A DNA stretch of 64,000 nucleotides, from positions 7,856 through 71,855 of the forward strand of contig CAJULU010000011.1 in assembly GCA_910587575.1 (NCBI GenBank). Direction: 5' to 3'. Positions 8,599 to 17,076 of the stretch are shown in pieces. This DNA is from an uncultured Dorea sp. (GTDB lineage: Bacteria; Bacillota; Clostridia; Lachnospirales; Lachnospiraceae). Position numbers and translations under genes: made by a program. The stretch's first letter is position 1. Each line of letters begins with the position of its first letter. The notes beneath the pieces are model-generated. The model was not told the DNA's origin. It made no database searches and worked only from the letters and a program-made list of their open reading frames with translations.

Positions 8599-9474
8599 TC
8601 ACGTTAATGACTCCACAAAATAGTTGCTCAGTTCTGCAAACTCTTCCAGCGTCAGAGACTCTCCTCTGACACTGGCCCCCTTTCCCAGCCTCTCAACCGC
8701 CTCCGCAATCAGTTCTTTTGAAAAATGGATTCTGTCCGAATTCTTAAGCCCGTTGGCCAGAGTCTTCCTCCGCTGATTAAAAGATGCACGTATGATGTCA
8801 AACATCAGCCTCTCATCCGCCACCTCTACCGGCGGCCTCTCATGACAGGTCAGCCGGATTACCGCAGACCCCACCTTCGGCCTGGGCATGAAGCAGTTAG
8901 GTGGCACATTCGCAACGATATACGGACTGGCGTAATACTGTACAGCCAGGGACAAGGCGCCGTAATCCTTACTCCCAGGCCCGGTCTGCATCCGGTCCGC
9001 AACCTCCTTCTGTACCATCACGGTAATACTCTCCACCGGCACATGCTCTTCGAACAGCCCCATGATGATCGGAGTCGTAATATAGTAGGGGAGATTCGCC
9101 ACCACCTTCACAGGCTTTGCACCATTCTCCTCTTCCACAAGTCTCCGGATATCCATTTTTAAAACATCCTCATTAATAATCCTTACATTCCCATATCCGC
9201 CAAGTGTTTCCGAAAGTATCGGAATCAGATTCTTATCAATCTCTACAGCCACGACCTTTCCTGCTTCCTGCGCAAGATACTGGGTCATGGTTCCGATTCC
9301 CGGGCCGATCTCCAGAACCAGATCATCTCTGTTAATATCAGCGGCACGGATAATCTTGTCCAACACGTGGGTATCAATCAGAAAATTCTGACCAAACTTC
9401 TTCTGAAATGAAAAATTATACTTCCGCAGAATCTCTATGGTATTTTGCGGAATTCCTAAGACTGGCTTATTCAT
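8599..9474 (-). CDS. rsmA: 16S rRNA (adenine1518-N6/adenine1519-N6)-dimethyltransferase
   Basis: 291 residues. Dimethylates two adjacent adenines in the 3' hairpin of 16S rRNA during small-subunit assembly (KsgA). Visible motifs: KKFGQNFLID (family N-terminus), VLEIGPGIGTMTQ (SAM motif I), VVAVEIDKNLIPIL (motif II), NLPYYITTPI (motif IV, N-L-P-Y catalytic) and NQRRKTLANGLK near the C-terminus. ATG at 9474 follows GGGAGATACAT; an upstream in-frame start at 9504 overlaps the promoter palindrome and is unlikely. It is 97 nt downstream of potD with its own probable promoter. Length is normal. Confidence 0.96.
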   Translation of the reverse strand: MNKPVLGIPQNTIEILRKYNFSFQKKFGQNFLIDTHVLDKIIRAADINRDDLVLEIGPGIGTMTQYLAQEAGKVVAVEIDKNLIPILSETLGGYGNVRIINEDVLKMDIRRLVEEENGAKPVKVVANLPYYITTPIIMGLFEEHVPVESITVMVQKEVADRMQTGPGSKDYGALSLAVQYYASPYIVANVPPNCFMPRPKVGSAVIRLTCHERPPVEVADERLMFDIIRASFNQRRKTLANGLKNSDRIHFSKELIAEAVERLGKGASVRGESLTLEEFAELSNYFVESLT

Positions 9475-9496
9475 ATGTATCTCCCGAATTGTGGTA

Positions 9497-9514
9497 ATGT
9501 ACAATATTATACAT
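9497..9514 (-). promoter_or_regulatory. Near-palindrome overlapping a -10 element upstream of rsmA
   Basis: ATGTACAATATTATACAT is an 18-bp palindrome with one mismatched pair. On the minus strand it contains TATAAT (9506-9511), 32 bp before the rsmA ATG. The -35 is weak. It could be an operator or simply an AT-rich promoter core. Confidence 0.35.
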
Positions 9515-9571
9515 TATTTTCCCCTCTAATAACATAGCAAAAAGATTAAATAACCATTAAGAAAAAATGAA

Positions 9572-11101
9572 CTATCTTCCCGCCTTCTTCACCCCGAAAA
9601 GAACCATGCCGCAAAGGACAGACACCGCAAGCCCCCATGCCCAGGCCGGCACGTCATGGATATTATAACACCGGACATTGATCCACATCTGGTTAATCGC
9701 CCGGTTCTGTTCCTCATCAAAACACACCATCAGCACAGCCCGGTCCATTGCCTCCCCCCTGGGATACCGTGCAAAAAGCTGTCGGTTCACCTGATCTGAA
9801 GGAGCCGTGATCACATACTCCTTTCCTCCGTCCTGGCCGAAGAAATAACCCAGGTCATACTCCGAGACCTCCGTCTCGTCCTCCTTTGCACCATAACAAT
9901 AGCCGGCATACTCAAAGATACGCGGATCGCTGCCGCCGGAGATTACAGAAGTATATCCCACATAATACATATTACGGATCACATTGTCCGCCCTGGAAGT
10001 AAAATTAATAAAAGCCTCAGCCGCATGCTGTCTGGCCTCATCCCCTGCAATCCCGTTTTTCAGCATTACCCAGCCGTCGAAATAAATATTCGTAGCTTCC
10101 TCTGGTACGGCAAACGCAAGGGGAAATCCGTCTTCGTCCGCCTGGTCCATGGTGTACACACCATCCCCGGACCACTGGTAATTTGCCGCCACCTTCCCGG
10201 TGACCATATCCGCTTTTCCCGAATCTGTTTCGAATGAGTAGGCATTATTCTTCACATCCTGCAGGTAATCCTGCACTCTGGCAACCGTTTCCGGTGAAGT
10301 ATCATTCATCTCTTCCTGAAGCCGCTTAAGATAATCCGGCGCATTCCGGAATTCTTCCGAGGTCAGCAGATCAGATTTCACAGCCCCCACCGCCGCAAAA
10401 TAAGAATCCCGCACATTATCCTTAAGAGTAATCCGCCTGCAGTACGCCGGATCATTCAGAATCTTCCAGCTTGAAGCAGCGCTTTCGCTCACCAGTTCCG
10501 GATTATACACGATTCCGGTAATCCCCCACATATAACCCGCCGCATAATCCCCCCAGGGTCTGCCGCCCGCCTCATTTTCTTCAAAAATGTCTCTGATGTA
10601 GGGCGATACCCCATTGATATAATAATTGTTCCTGTCAGAAGTATCAAAAAACTCCTCCGACAAGGGCACCAGCTGATCCTCGTTCAGAAGCTTCATAATC
10701 ATATACTCTGACGGACAGACCAGATCATAGGTATCTCCCAGAGTCAGCATATTATACAGATCCTCATTATTTCCAAAGGTGGAATACTCAATTTTCACCC
10801 GGATTCCATAAGTCTCATAATACCATTGCTGAAAATCCTCCATCATGGTATTCTCGCCGGAAATCCCGCCGCTTTCAAGTTCAATGGTTTCATCCGCATC
10901 CCAGTCTCCCAGGTCAATATACTCTTCCCAGTTACAGATCCGAAGCGTAACTTCCTGATCTCTGCCGTCACTGCCGGCCGCTTTTACCGCCAGCGGACTG
11001 CATACCGTCAGACAGATGGCCGCTCCCCCGAGGGCAGCCTGCATTCTCCCTTTCCGAAGCCTCCCATACCATGCCGCAAGGCATCCTCTCATCCCATTCA
11101 C
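9572..11101 (-). CDS. potD: Spermidine/putrescine-binding protein PotD, with C-terminal membrane segment
   Basis: Extracellular substrate-binding subunit of the polyamine ABC importer. Signal peptide: basic RLRKGR then hydrophobic ALGGAAICLTVCSPLAVKAAG. The mature domain begins ICNWEEYID, the usual PotD opening, and includes DLVCPSEYMIMKLL. Normal PotD is about 350 residues; this is ~510, with about 60 extra residues in the N-lobe and a C-terminal hydrophobic helix (WAWGLAVSVLCGMVLFG) followed by KKAGR, which would anchor it to the membrane. There is no lipobox Cys. The start is uncertain: GTG at 11101 (GGGGG upstream) or ATG at 11092. Last gene of the pot operon; it starts 2 nt after potC. 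Confidence 0.9.
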   Translation of the reverse strand: MNGMRGCLAAWYGRLRKGRMQAALGGAAICLTVCSPLAVKAAGSDGRDQEVTLRICNWEEYIDLGDWDADETIELESGGISGENTMMEDFQQWYYETYGIRVKIEYSTFGNNEDLYNMLTLGDTYDLVCPSEYMIMKLLNEDQLVPLSEEFFDTSDRNNYYINGVSPYIRDIFEENEAGGRPWGDYAAGYMWGITGIVYNPELVSESAASSWKILNDPAYCRRITLKDNVRDSYFAAVGAVKSDLLTSEEFRNAPDYLKRLQEEMNDTSPETVARVQDYLQDVKNNAYSFETDSGKADMVTGKVAANYQWSGDGVYTMDQADEDGFPLAFAVPEEATNIYFDGWVMLKNGIAGDEARQHAAEAFINFTSRADNVIRNMYYVGYTSVISGGSDPRIFEYAGYCYGAKEDETEVSEYDLGYFFGQDGGKEYVITAPSDQVNRQLFARYPRGEAMDRAVLMVCFDEEQNRAINQMWINVRCYNIHDVPAWAWGLAVSVLCGMVLFGVKKAGR

Positions 11102-11103
11102 AA

Positions 11104-11907
11104 TCACACCCCCGTTCGTCTCTGCCCGTTCCCTCTGGCACGGATATTCATCACTGCCGAAAACAGGACCACCAGAAGAAAGATTACCGTAGATAAGGCC
11201 CACAACGCCGTCTTGATCGTAGTCTGCGCCCCTTTTGTCGCATTCACCACATAAGTGCTGATCGTGTCAAAGGTAGCCGGCTTGGTATAAGTAGCCACAA
11301 AATAATCATCCAGCGACAGCGTCACCGCCATGGCAAATCCAGATATGATCCCTGGAAAAATCTGCGGGATTACCACCCTTATCAGAGCGGTAAAAGGCGT
11401 TGCCCCAAGATCCAGGGCCGCCTCGTAGATGCTGGAATCCATCTGTTTCAGCTTGGGGATCACAGACAGGAACACAAAGGGCGCACACAGTGTCACATGT
11501 CCGGCCACCAGAGGAATAAAGGTATCCTTGCTGACGCCGCACACTACCACCAGCAGAATACAGATGGAAAATCCTGTCACCACGTCTGCATTCACCACGG
11601 GCACCTGGTTCATGGTGGTAATTGCCGAAGCCATCCCCCTGCGGGAATAAAAAGCCCCTATGGCTCCCATGGTTCCAAGAACCGTTGCAATCAACGCCGA
11701 TCCAATGGCAAGCGCCACGGTTCCAAGAATCATCTGTACCAGTTCCGGCGTTGTAAAAAGCGTCACATAATTATGCAGGGAAAAACCCCGGATTGCCCCG
11801 ATATTCGTAGCATCTGTGAAACTATATACCGCCAGAACCAGAATCGGCAGATATAAAAACAGAAGGACGAAGATGACTGTCATCCATTTCCATGCATTTC
11901 TCATCAT
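11104..11907 (-). CDS. potC: Spermidine/putrescine ABC transporter permease PotC
   Basis: 267 residues, six predicted membrane helices. First helix WMTVIFVLLFLYLPILVLAVY. The cytoplasmic EAA loop reads IYEAALDLGATPFTALIRVV, the contact to the PotA ATPase. Forms the translocation channel with PotB. It overlaps the end of potB by 4 nt, so translation is coupled, and potD follows at once. Two adjacent ATGs at 11905-11907 and 11902-11904 cannot be distinguished; the first is given. Confidence 0.94.
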   Translation of the reverse strand: MMRNAWKWMTVIFVLLFLYLPILVLAVYSFTDATNIGAIRGFSLHNYVTLFTTPELVQMILGTVALAIGSALIATVLGTMGAIGAFYSRRGMASAITTMNQVPVVNADVVTGFSICILLVVVCGVSKDTFIPLVAGHVTLCAPFVFLSVIPKLKQMDSSIYEAALDLGATPFTALIRVVIPQIFPGIISGFAMAVTLSLDDYFVATYTKPATFDTISTYVVNATKGAQTTIKTALWALSTVIFLLVVLFSAVMNIRARGNGQRRTGV

Positions 11908-12698
11908 AACAGCGCCCCTCCTCTCGTATTTTCCTCCCCGTCTCCTCCGGACAGCAGTGTAAACAGGCAGATAATCCCCAGCAGGATCAGGGCTATCATA
12001 GAACCGCCGTTCCAGTTATAAGCCGCAAAGTAGCTGCCGATCAGGCTGCCCATGATGTAGGTACTGTTATACAGCATATCCAGAACCACATAATTGGTCA
12101 TGGCCGGCAGGAATACCATGGACACGCCGCTTAAGATTCCGGGAAGTGACAATGGCAGCGTCACTTTCAGAAATGTCTGCGCCTCTCCCGCTCCCAGATC
12201 TAACGCCGCCTCCAGAAGCGCACCGTCCATCTTGGAGATCGTAGTGTAAATGGGCAGAATCATGAAGGGCAGGAAATCGTAACTCATACCAAGCACCGTA
12301 TTGAGAAAAGGATGATACGCCAGATTCCCCTCGAGCCAGGTAAGGATCTCCTTAAGCGCAGTGATACGCAGTGAAAAATTGATCCACATCGGCATAATAA
12401 AAATCAGCACGATCACCGTCTTCCCCTTCATCCTTCCGGTGGCAAGGATATAAGCAAGGGGATACGCAAGAAGCAGACACACCACCGTTGTAACCGAAGC
12501 AATCCCGAAACTGTAGCACAGCGTCCCAAGGGTATTGGGATCTGTAAAAAATCCCGTCAGATTCTGAATGGTAAACTGCCCCTGCCCGTCTGTAAATGCA
12601 TAGTAAACCAGCACAAGCAGCGGCGCCACAACAAAAACCGTCAGAAAAAGCCCATATGGAATTCCCAGATATTTTCTGGAAAAGGTACGTTTCTTCAT
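11904..12698 (-). CDS. potB: Spermidine/putrescine ABC transporter permease PotB
   Basis: 264 residues, six predicted helices starting GLFLTVFVVAPLLVLVYYAF. EAA loop LLEAALDLGAGEAQTFLKVT. Partner permease to PotC. The ATG follows GGAGGGGGACAT. The gene starts 11 nt after potA and overlaps potC. The C-terminus (GGDGEENTRGGALL) is Gly-rich and cytoplasmic, slightly longer than usual, which creates the overlap with potC. Confidence 0.94.
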   Translation of the reverse strand: MKKRTFSRKYLGIPYGLFLTVFVVAPLLVLVYYAFTDGQGQFTIQNLTGFFTDPNTLGTLCYSFGIASVTTVVCLLLAYPLAYILATGRMKGKTVIVLIFIMPMWINFSLRITALKEILTWLEGNLAYHPFLNTVLGMSYDFLPFMILPIYTTISKMDGALLEAALDLGAGEAQTFLKVTLPLSLPGILSGVSMVFLPAMTNYVVLDMLYNSTYIMGSLIGSYFAAYNWNGGSMIALILLGIICLFTLLSGGDGEENTRGGALL

Positions 12699-12709
12699 AT
12701 GTCCCCCTC

Positions 12710-14149
12710 CTACTTCTTCACAGTAAAGATCATCTTATCCACCGGCATGAGCAGTCCGACCTGATCCTCCATATTCCACAGATACTCATCATTAACCACG
12801 AAATCCTGTTCCAGATCCGTATGGATCACATAACTGTAATGGTCGCCCTTGTAGATCAGATTGCTGATATACCCCTGTACCAGCCCTTCCTCCTGGTTAT
12901 CCGTCAGTTCAATATCCTGGGGCTTGATGGAAATCCTGATCCGCACCTTCTTCGGATCCAGTTCCAGACCTTTTGCATCCAGCCAGCTTCCGTCCTCCGA
13001 CATGGAACTTCCTTTGACGATATCGGTAAGATTCACGTTCAGAACCGTTCCATTGTATTCCAGCTCATAATTCTTATTAATCTCCGCCGCAAAGATATTG
13101 GTATGATCTTCCGCAATCATGACATGAATATTGTCCGGCTCCACCTGTACTCCCACCCGGTCCCCCACTCTGGCAGAATACACTGACTGCGCTACAATCT
13201 CATTCTTTCCCGATTCCACGGTAATCTCATAATGCATCCCCTTAAAAATCACAGAAGTCACGGTTCCCCGGATCCGTCCCTGCTCTGGTGCGGTCAGATT
13301 CACGTCCTCCGGGCGCACTACCGCCGTAATGTGCGTTCCTTCCTCGATATCATCCACACAGGGAAATTCCCCGCCGCAGAACCGGACTTTCAGTTTCCCC
13401 GTCATAATTCCATTGAAAATATTGCTGTCGCCGATAAAGTCCGCCACAAACGCATTAATCGGTTCATTGTAAATGTCTTCCGGCGTACCGATCTGCTGCA
13501 TCTTTCCCTCTGACATGACCACGATCTTATCCGACATGGTAAGAGCCTCCTCCTGGTCATGGGTCACATAGATAAAAGTAATACCAAGCTCCCGGTGCAT
13601 CTCCTTTAATTCCAGCTGCATTTCCTTTCTCATCTTCAGATCCAGCGCCCCCAGGGGCTCATCCAGAAGAAGAATCTGCGGCTCATTCACCACTGCCCGG
13701 GCAATGGCCACCCGCTGCTGCTGCCCGCCCGACAGCGTGTCAGTTTTCCGGTTCTCGAAGCCCTCCAGATCCACCAGTTCCAGAACCTTCTTTACCTTCT
13801 TTGCAATCACCTTCTCCGGCGTCTTCTTCTGCTTCAGCCCGAACGCAATATTCTCGAATATATTCATATGCGGAAATAACGCATACCTCTGAAACACTGT
13901 ATTAATCGGCCTCTTATTCGGCGGAAGGCTGGTAATCGGTTTCCCGTTCAGCAGTATCTCCCCCTCCGTCGGGATATCAAACCCGGCGATCATCCGCAGG
14001 GTGGTGGTCTTTCCACACCCGGAAGGCCCCAGGAATGTAATAAATTCCCCCTGTTTCACCTCAAGATTAAAATCGGACACAGCCGTATAGCCGTCCTCAT
14101 AAGTCTTGGTAATATGCTTTAATTCAATGATATTCGTCGTCTGTTCCAT
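12710..14149 (-). CDS. potA: Spermidine/putrescine ABC transporter ATPase PotA with doubled TOBE region
   Basis: 479 residues; usual PotA is about 350-380. Nucleotide-binding domain: Walker A GPSGCGKTT, Q-loop VFQRYALFPH, signature LSGGQQQRVAIARA, Walker B ILLLDEPLGALD, switch VTHDQEEALTMSD. A first C-terminal TOBE-like domain covers about 280-350 (VRPEDVNLTAPEQG). A second, extra one covers about 400-479 (ISIKPQDIELTDNQEEG then YISNLIYKGDHYSYVIHTD), with VRPEDV/IKPQDI and FKGMHY/YKGDHY echoing each other, so it looks like an internal duplication. ATG at 14149 has GGGGGG seven bases upstream; the ATG two codons earlier is too close to it. Confidence 0.93.
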   Translation of the reverse strand: MEQTTNIIELKHITKTYEDGYTAVSDFNLEVKQGEFITFLGPSGCGKTTTLRMIAGFDIPTEGEILLNGKPITSLPPNKRPINTVFQRYALFPHMNIFENIAFGLKQKKTPEKVIAKKVKKVLELVDLEGFENRKTDTLSGGQQQRVAIARAVVNEPQILLLDEPLGALDLKMRKEMQLELKEMHRELGITFIYVTHDQEEALTMSDKIVVMSEGKMQQIGTPEDIYNEPINAFVADFIGDSNIFNGIMTGKLKVRFCGGEFPCVDDIEEGTHITAVVRPEDVNLTAPEQGRIRGTVTSVIFKGMHYEITVESGKNEIVAQSVYSARVGDRVGVQVEPDNIHVMIAEDHTNIFAAEINKNYELEYNGTVLNVNLTDIVKGSSMSEDGSWLDAKGLELDPKKVRIRISIKPQDIELTDNQEEGLVQGYISNLIYKGDHYSYVIHTDLEQDFVVNDEYLWNMEDQVGLLMPVDKMIFTVKK

Positions 14150-14216
14150 CTTCATACCCCCCAGCTTCTTTCTCTGACCGTTTTTCTGACAGTTCCCTGA
14201 CCCGCAGCACCGTTCG

Positions 14217-14774
14217 TCAGAATGTGGGCGGCGTGCTGACCCAGATAAAACGTGCCGGCCTGCTGCCCGGATTCTCGATTCTATGCTTCCGCTTCGCCGG
14301 ATAATAGAAACTCTCCCCCGCTTTCACGGAATAGACTTCATCACCCAGATAAAGCCGGAGCCTTCCCGTCATCAGATACCCGAACTCTTCCCCGTCATGG
14401 GGTTTATCCTCCTCCAGGCTCTGATGGGGCTGCACCACCACCAGCAGCGGCTCCATCTGGTATCTCTGTGCCGTGGGAACGATCCATTGGATGCTGTTTC
14501 CCGCTTCATCCACCTTCTCGAAAAAACCCTCTTCCGAAAATACAACGTGCTCTTCTTCCGTTTCCTTAAAAAATTCAGAGGCAGTCGTCCCCAGACATTC
14601 GATCAGATCAAGAAGCGTCACAATAGACGGAGATACCTGCCCCCTTTCCAGCTGGGAAATAAAACCCTTTGTCAGTTCCGTCCGGTCGGCAAGTTCCTGC
14701 TGCGTCAGCCCATTCCGGTTCCTCAGATCCTTAATCTTCTTCCCTATGTGTTCGTTCACATATTCCAGTTCCAT
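14217..14774 (-). CDS. XRE-family regulator with C-terminal cupin domain (PuuR-like)
   Basis: 185 residues. N-terminal helix-turn-helix: IGKKIKDLRNRNGLTQQELA ... LTKGFISQLERGQVSPS (about residues 10-50). C-terminal cupin_2 barrel: PHDGEEFGYLMTGRLRLYLG ... GESFYYPAKRKHRIEN. This architecture is that of PuuR/RamB-type repressors, many of which sense polyamines or amino acids. As first gene of the pot operon it is the likely local regulator. The promoter upstream has two direct repeats that could be its binding sites. Confidence 0.92.
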   Translation of the reverse strand: MELEYVNEHIGKKIKDLRNRNGLTQQELADRTELTKGFISQLERGQVSPSIVTLLDLIECLGTTASEFFKETEEEHVVFSEEGFFEKVDEAGNSIQWIVPTAQRYQMEPLLVVVQPHQSLEEDKPHDGEEFGYLMTGRLRLYLGDEVYSVKAGESFYYPAKRKHRIENPGSRPARFIWVSTPPTF

Positions 14775-14818
14775 AATCTGCCCCTGCTCCTTCGCTTTTT
14801 ATCCCTAAACCAAAAATA

Positions 14819-14875
14819 TTCTTTTACTAAACTTACACGCTGAATCCATTATACTCTTATTAAACTTTTTGTCAA
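14819..14875 (-). promoter_or_regulatory. Pot operon promoter with paired direct-repeat operators
   Basis: Minus strand: -35 TTGACA (14870-14875), 16-bp spacer, -10 TATAAT (14848-14853), both perfect. AAGTTTAATAAGAG (14854-14867) lies in the spacer and AAGTTTAGTAAAAG (within 14819-14834) just downstream of the predicted start. The two copies are 33 bp apart, three helical turns, on the same face. This is a strong candidate for autoregulation by the XRE-cupin protein. Confidence 0.75.
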
Positions 14876-15057
14876 TTATATCTATGATTTAATTCTATTC
14901 TTTTTACCCTTCCCAAAGCCATGATTTGTTCTGATTCATCCGGCAAATTCTATCATTAGACAACGCCCGTCAGAACCTCTCTCTGCTTCTTCTGCCGTTC
15001 AGTCATTCTGCCGCCGGATACCGGATTCCATCAGAAGTTTCTTCCTGTGTTTTCTCA

Positions 15058-15084
15058 ACAATCCCCCTTCCCATTCATATTCTA
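15058..15084 (+). promoter_or_regulatory. Candidate sporulation sigma-K-type promoter
   Basis: AC (15058-15059), 16 bp, CATATTCTA (15076-15084), matching the sigma-K pattern AC-N16-CATAnnnTA. It is 44 bp upstream of the ATG at 15128. The motif is short, so chance occurrence is possible; the encoded protein's SpoIID-like and LysM content gives some support. Confidence 0.35.
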
Positions 15085-15127
15085 TTATGATAAGAGAGAA
15101 AACATAGAAAAGGAGAATAAGAAGCCT

Positions 15128-16990
15128 ATGGCTATCGGTTACTTATTGATACAGGCCCGCACCGCCCATGACGCCGTCCCTTTAAGCGGCGTACAGGTGA
15201 GGGTCACAGACGCAGATTCCAACACCCTCTACCAGCTGACCACAGATGAAAACGGAGAAACGCCCGTCATTTCTCTGGAAACAAAAGATAAAAGTTTCTC
15301 CCAGACTCCATACTATAACGGATTACCTTTTACTTCCTACTCTGTTCTTGCGCAATACCCCGGTTTCAATTCCCTGCTTGTCTCGGATATCCCCATCTAT
15401 GACGGGCAGACAGCCGTACTGCCCATGGCCCTCACCCCCATGCAGCGTTCGCAGCGGCAGAATGTCACACTGGAAATCCCGGTGGGGAAACCGGCAGTCG
15501 CCATGCGGGACACCACTGAACAGGAAGGAACCTATATGGAACCGCGCAGTCAGGAAGGTTCCACAGAAGAACCGCGCATCCTGCGCCAGGTCGTAATCCC
15601 GGACCCGATTACAGTACATCTGGGGACGCCCAGTTCTAATGCGCCGAACGTTCAGGTATCTTTTCCGGAATATGTAAAAAATGTGGCGAGCAGCGAGATC
15701 TATCCCACCTGGCCGGAAGCGTCCCTCACTGCAAATATTTACGCAATTATCACGTTTGCACTCAACAGAATTTATACCGAATGGTACAGAAGCCGTGGTT
15801 ACAACTTTGATATTACCAACAGCACCGCCTACGATCAGTATTTCGTACAGGGACGTCCCATCTATGATTCCATCAGCCGGATTGTAGATCACATATTCAA
15901 TGAATATGTGCGGAGGCAGGGACATACCGCACCCTATTTTACTTCATTCTGCAACGGAACCACTGCGACCTGCCAGGGATTATCCCAGTGGGGAACCGTG
16001 ACTCTTGCGAATCAGGGACTTACGCCGCTTGAAATTCTCCGCTCTTATTATCCAAGAGACGTTGAAATCGCAGAGACAGAGATTGTTACCGGTATCCTGT
16101 CCTCCTATCCGGGAACACCGCTCAGGACCGGGAGTACGGGGCTTGACGTTCAGACGATTCAGACGTATCTAGGCCGCATCCGCCGGAATTATCCGGCAAT
16201 CCCCGCCATTACGGATACGGAAGGAGTATTTGGAGACAGTACAAAGTCTGCGGTAACAAAGTTCCAGAGTATCTTCAATCTGACGCCGGACGGTATTGTG
16301 GGAAAATCTACCTGGTATAAGATCTCCAGCCTGTATACAGCCGTTACCAGACTGGCCGAGCTGGACAGCGAGGGCGGGAGTATCGGAATCGGTACCGTAC
16401 CGCCGGGCAGCATACTGCGCCAGGGTTCTTCAGGGCCGGACGTGATTACCCTGCAGTACCTTCTGGATCTTATCTCTGAATATTACCCGGAGATCCCCGG
16501 GCCTGTCCAGGACGGAATTTTCGGAAGCCAGACCCGGCAGTCAGTCATCGCCTTCCAGCGGACTATGGGACTGAATGCCGACGGTATTGTCGGCCCGCTT
16601 ACCTGGAAGGCGTTATATGATACTTACCGGGGAATCCTGCAGAACGTGCCGTCCCAGAAGCCGGACGGAGAACCGGATGGGACTAATACCTTTCCATATA
16701 CTGTCCAGCCCGGGGATACTCTCTGGCTTCTTTCCCAGAGATTCGGCACCACGGTGGACGCAATCAGACGCCTGAACGGACTGACAGGGGATATGCTCTA
16801 TATCGGACAGGTGCTCCGGATACCAGGTACGCAGACAGGGGAATATCGAGAATATACCGTCCAGCCCGGGGATACTCTCTGGCTTCTCTCCCGGAGATTC
16901 GGCACCACGGTTGAAGAGATCATGCAGCTGAACGGACTGACCAGCGATCTGATTCTTGCAGGGCAGGTACTTCGGATCCCTCTGACATAA
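15128..16990 (+). CDS. Multidomain peptidoglycan-binding protein: SpoIID-like motif, two PG_binding_1, two LysM
   Basis: 620 residues with no N-terminal signal peptide. Residues 1-115 look like a beta-sandwich (ARTAHDAVPLSGVQVRVTD, a carboxypeptidase-regulatory-like fold). About 280-320, TCQGLSQWGTVTLANQG and ILRSYYPRDVEI resemble the end of SpoIID/amidase-enhancer domains. Two PG_binding_1 domains follow at about 330-400 and 428-500, each ending in DGIVG. Two C-terminal LysM domains (about 524-567 and 576-620) are nearly identical. It probably acts in the spore cortex or coat, or the cell wall. ATG at 15128 follows AAGGAGAATAAGAAGCCT (spacing long); upstream in-frame codons lack a site. Single gene, ended by a strong hairpin. 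Confidence 0.82.
   Translation: MAIGYLLIQARTAHDAVPLSGVQVRVTDADSNTLYQLTTDENGETPVISLETKDKSFSQTPYYNGLPFTSYSVLAQYPGFNSLLVSDIPIYDGQTAVLPMALTPMQRSQRQNVTLEIPVGKPAVAMRDTTEQEGTYMEPRSQEGSTEEPRILRQVVIPDPITVHLGTPSSNAPNVQVSFPEYVKNVASSEIYPTWPEASLTANIYAIITFALNRIYTEWYRSRGYNFDITNSTAYDQYFVQGRPIYDSISRIVDHIFNEYVRRQGHTAPYFTSFCNGTTATCQGLSQWGTVTLANQGLTPLEILRSYYPRDVEIAETEIVTGILSSYPGTPLRTGSTGLDVQTIQTYLGRIRRNYPAIPAITDTEGVFGDSTKSAVTKFQSIFNLTPDGIVGKSTWYKISSLYTAVTRLAELDSEGGSIGIGTVPPGSILRQGSSGPDVITLQYLLDLISEYYPEIPGPVQDGIFGSQTRQSVIAFQRTMGLNADGIVGPLTWKALYDTYRGILQNVPSQKPDGEPDGTNTFPYTVQPGDTLWLLSQRFGTTVDAIRRLNGLTGDMLYIGQVLRIPGTQTGEYREYTVQPGDTLWLLSRRFGTTVEEIMQLNGLTSDLILAGQVLRIPLT
16697..16985 (+). repeat. Tandem duplicated LysM-coding repeat, 156-bp period
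   Basis: The segments beginning at 16697 and 16853 are almost identical at DNA level for roughly 60 bp (both encode YTVQPGDTLWLLS.RFGTTV) and then diverge, with an offset of exactly 156 bp. This suggests a recent duplication or gene conversion between the two LysM domains. Confidence 0.8.
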
Positions 16991-17018
16991 GATTTTGCTG
17001 ATATCAGATTGCCGATGT

Positions 17019-17055
17019 CAAAAAAGAGATGTCTCTGACTTCAGAGACATCTCTT
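17019..17055. terminator. Bidirectional terminator between the LysM gene and the chemoreceptor
   Basis: AAGAGATGTCTCTGA and TCAGAGACATCTCTT form a perfect 15-bp stem with almost no loop unless the inner pairs open. On the minus strand it is followed by six T, ideal for the chemoreceptor gene ending at 17077. It also sits 34 nt after the LysM gene stop. Confidence 0.88.
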
Positions 17056-17076
17056 AATTCCATCTGGATAATCCGA

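Noticed and set aside
13428..13440. GCCGATAA on the plus strand inside potA
   Set aside because: No downstream plus-strand gene for more than 1.6 kb; codon use explains it.
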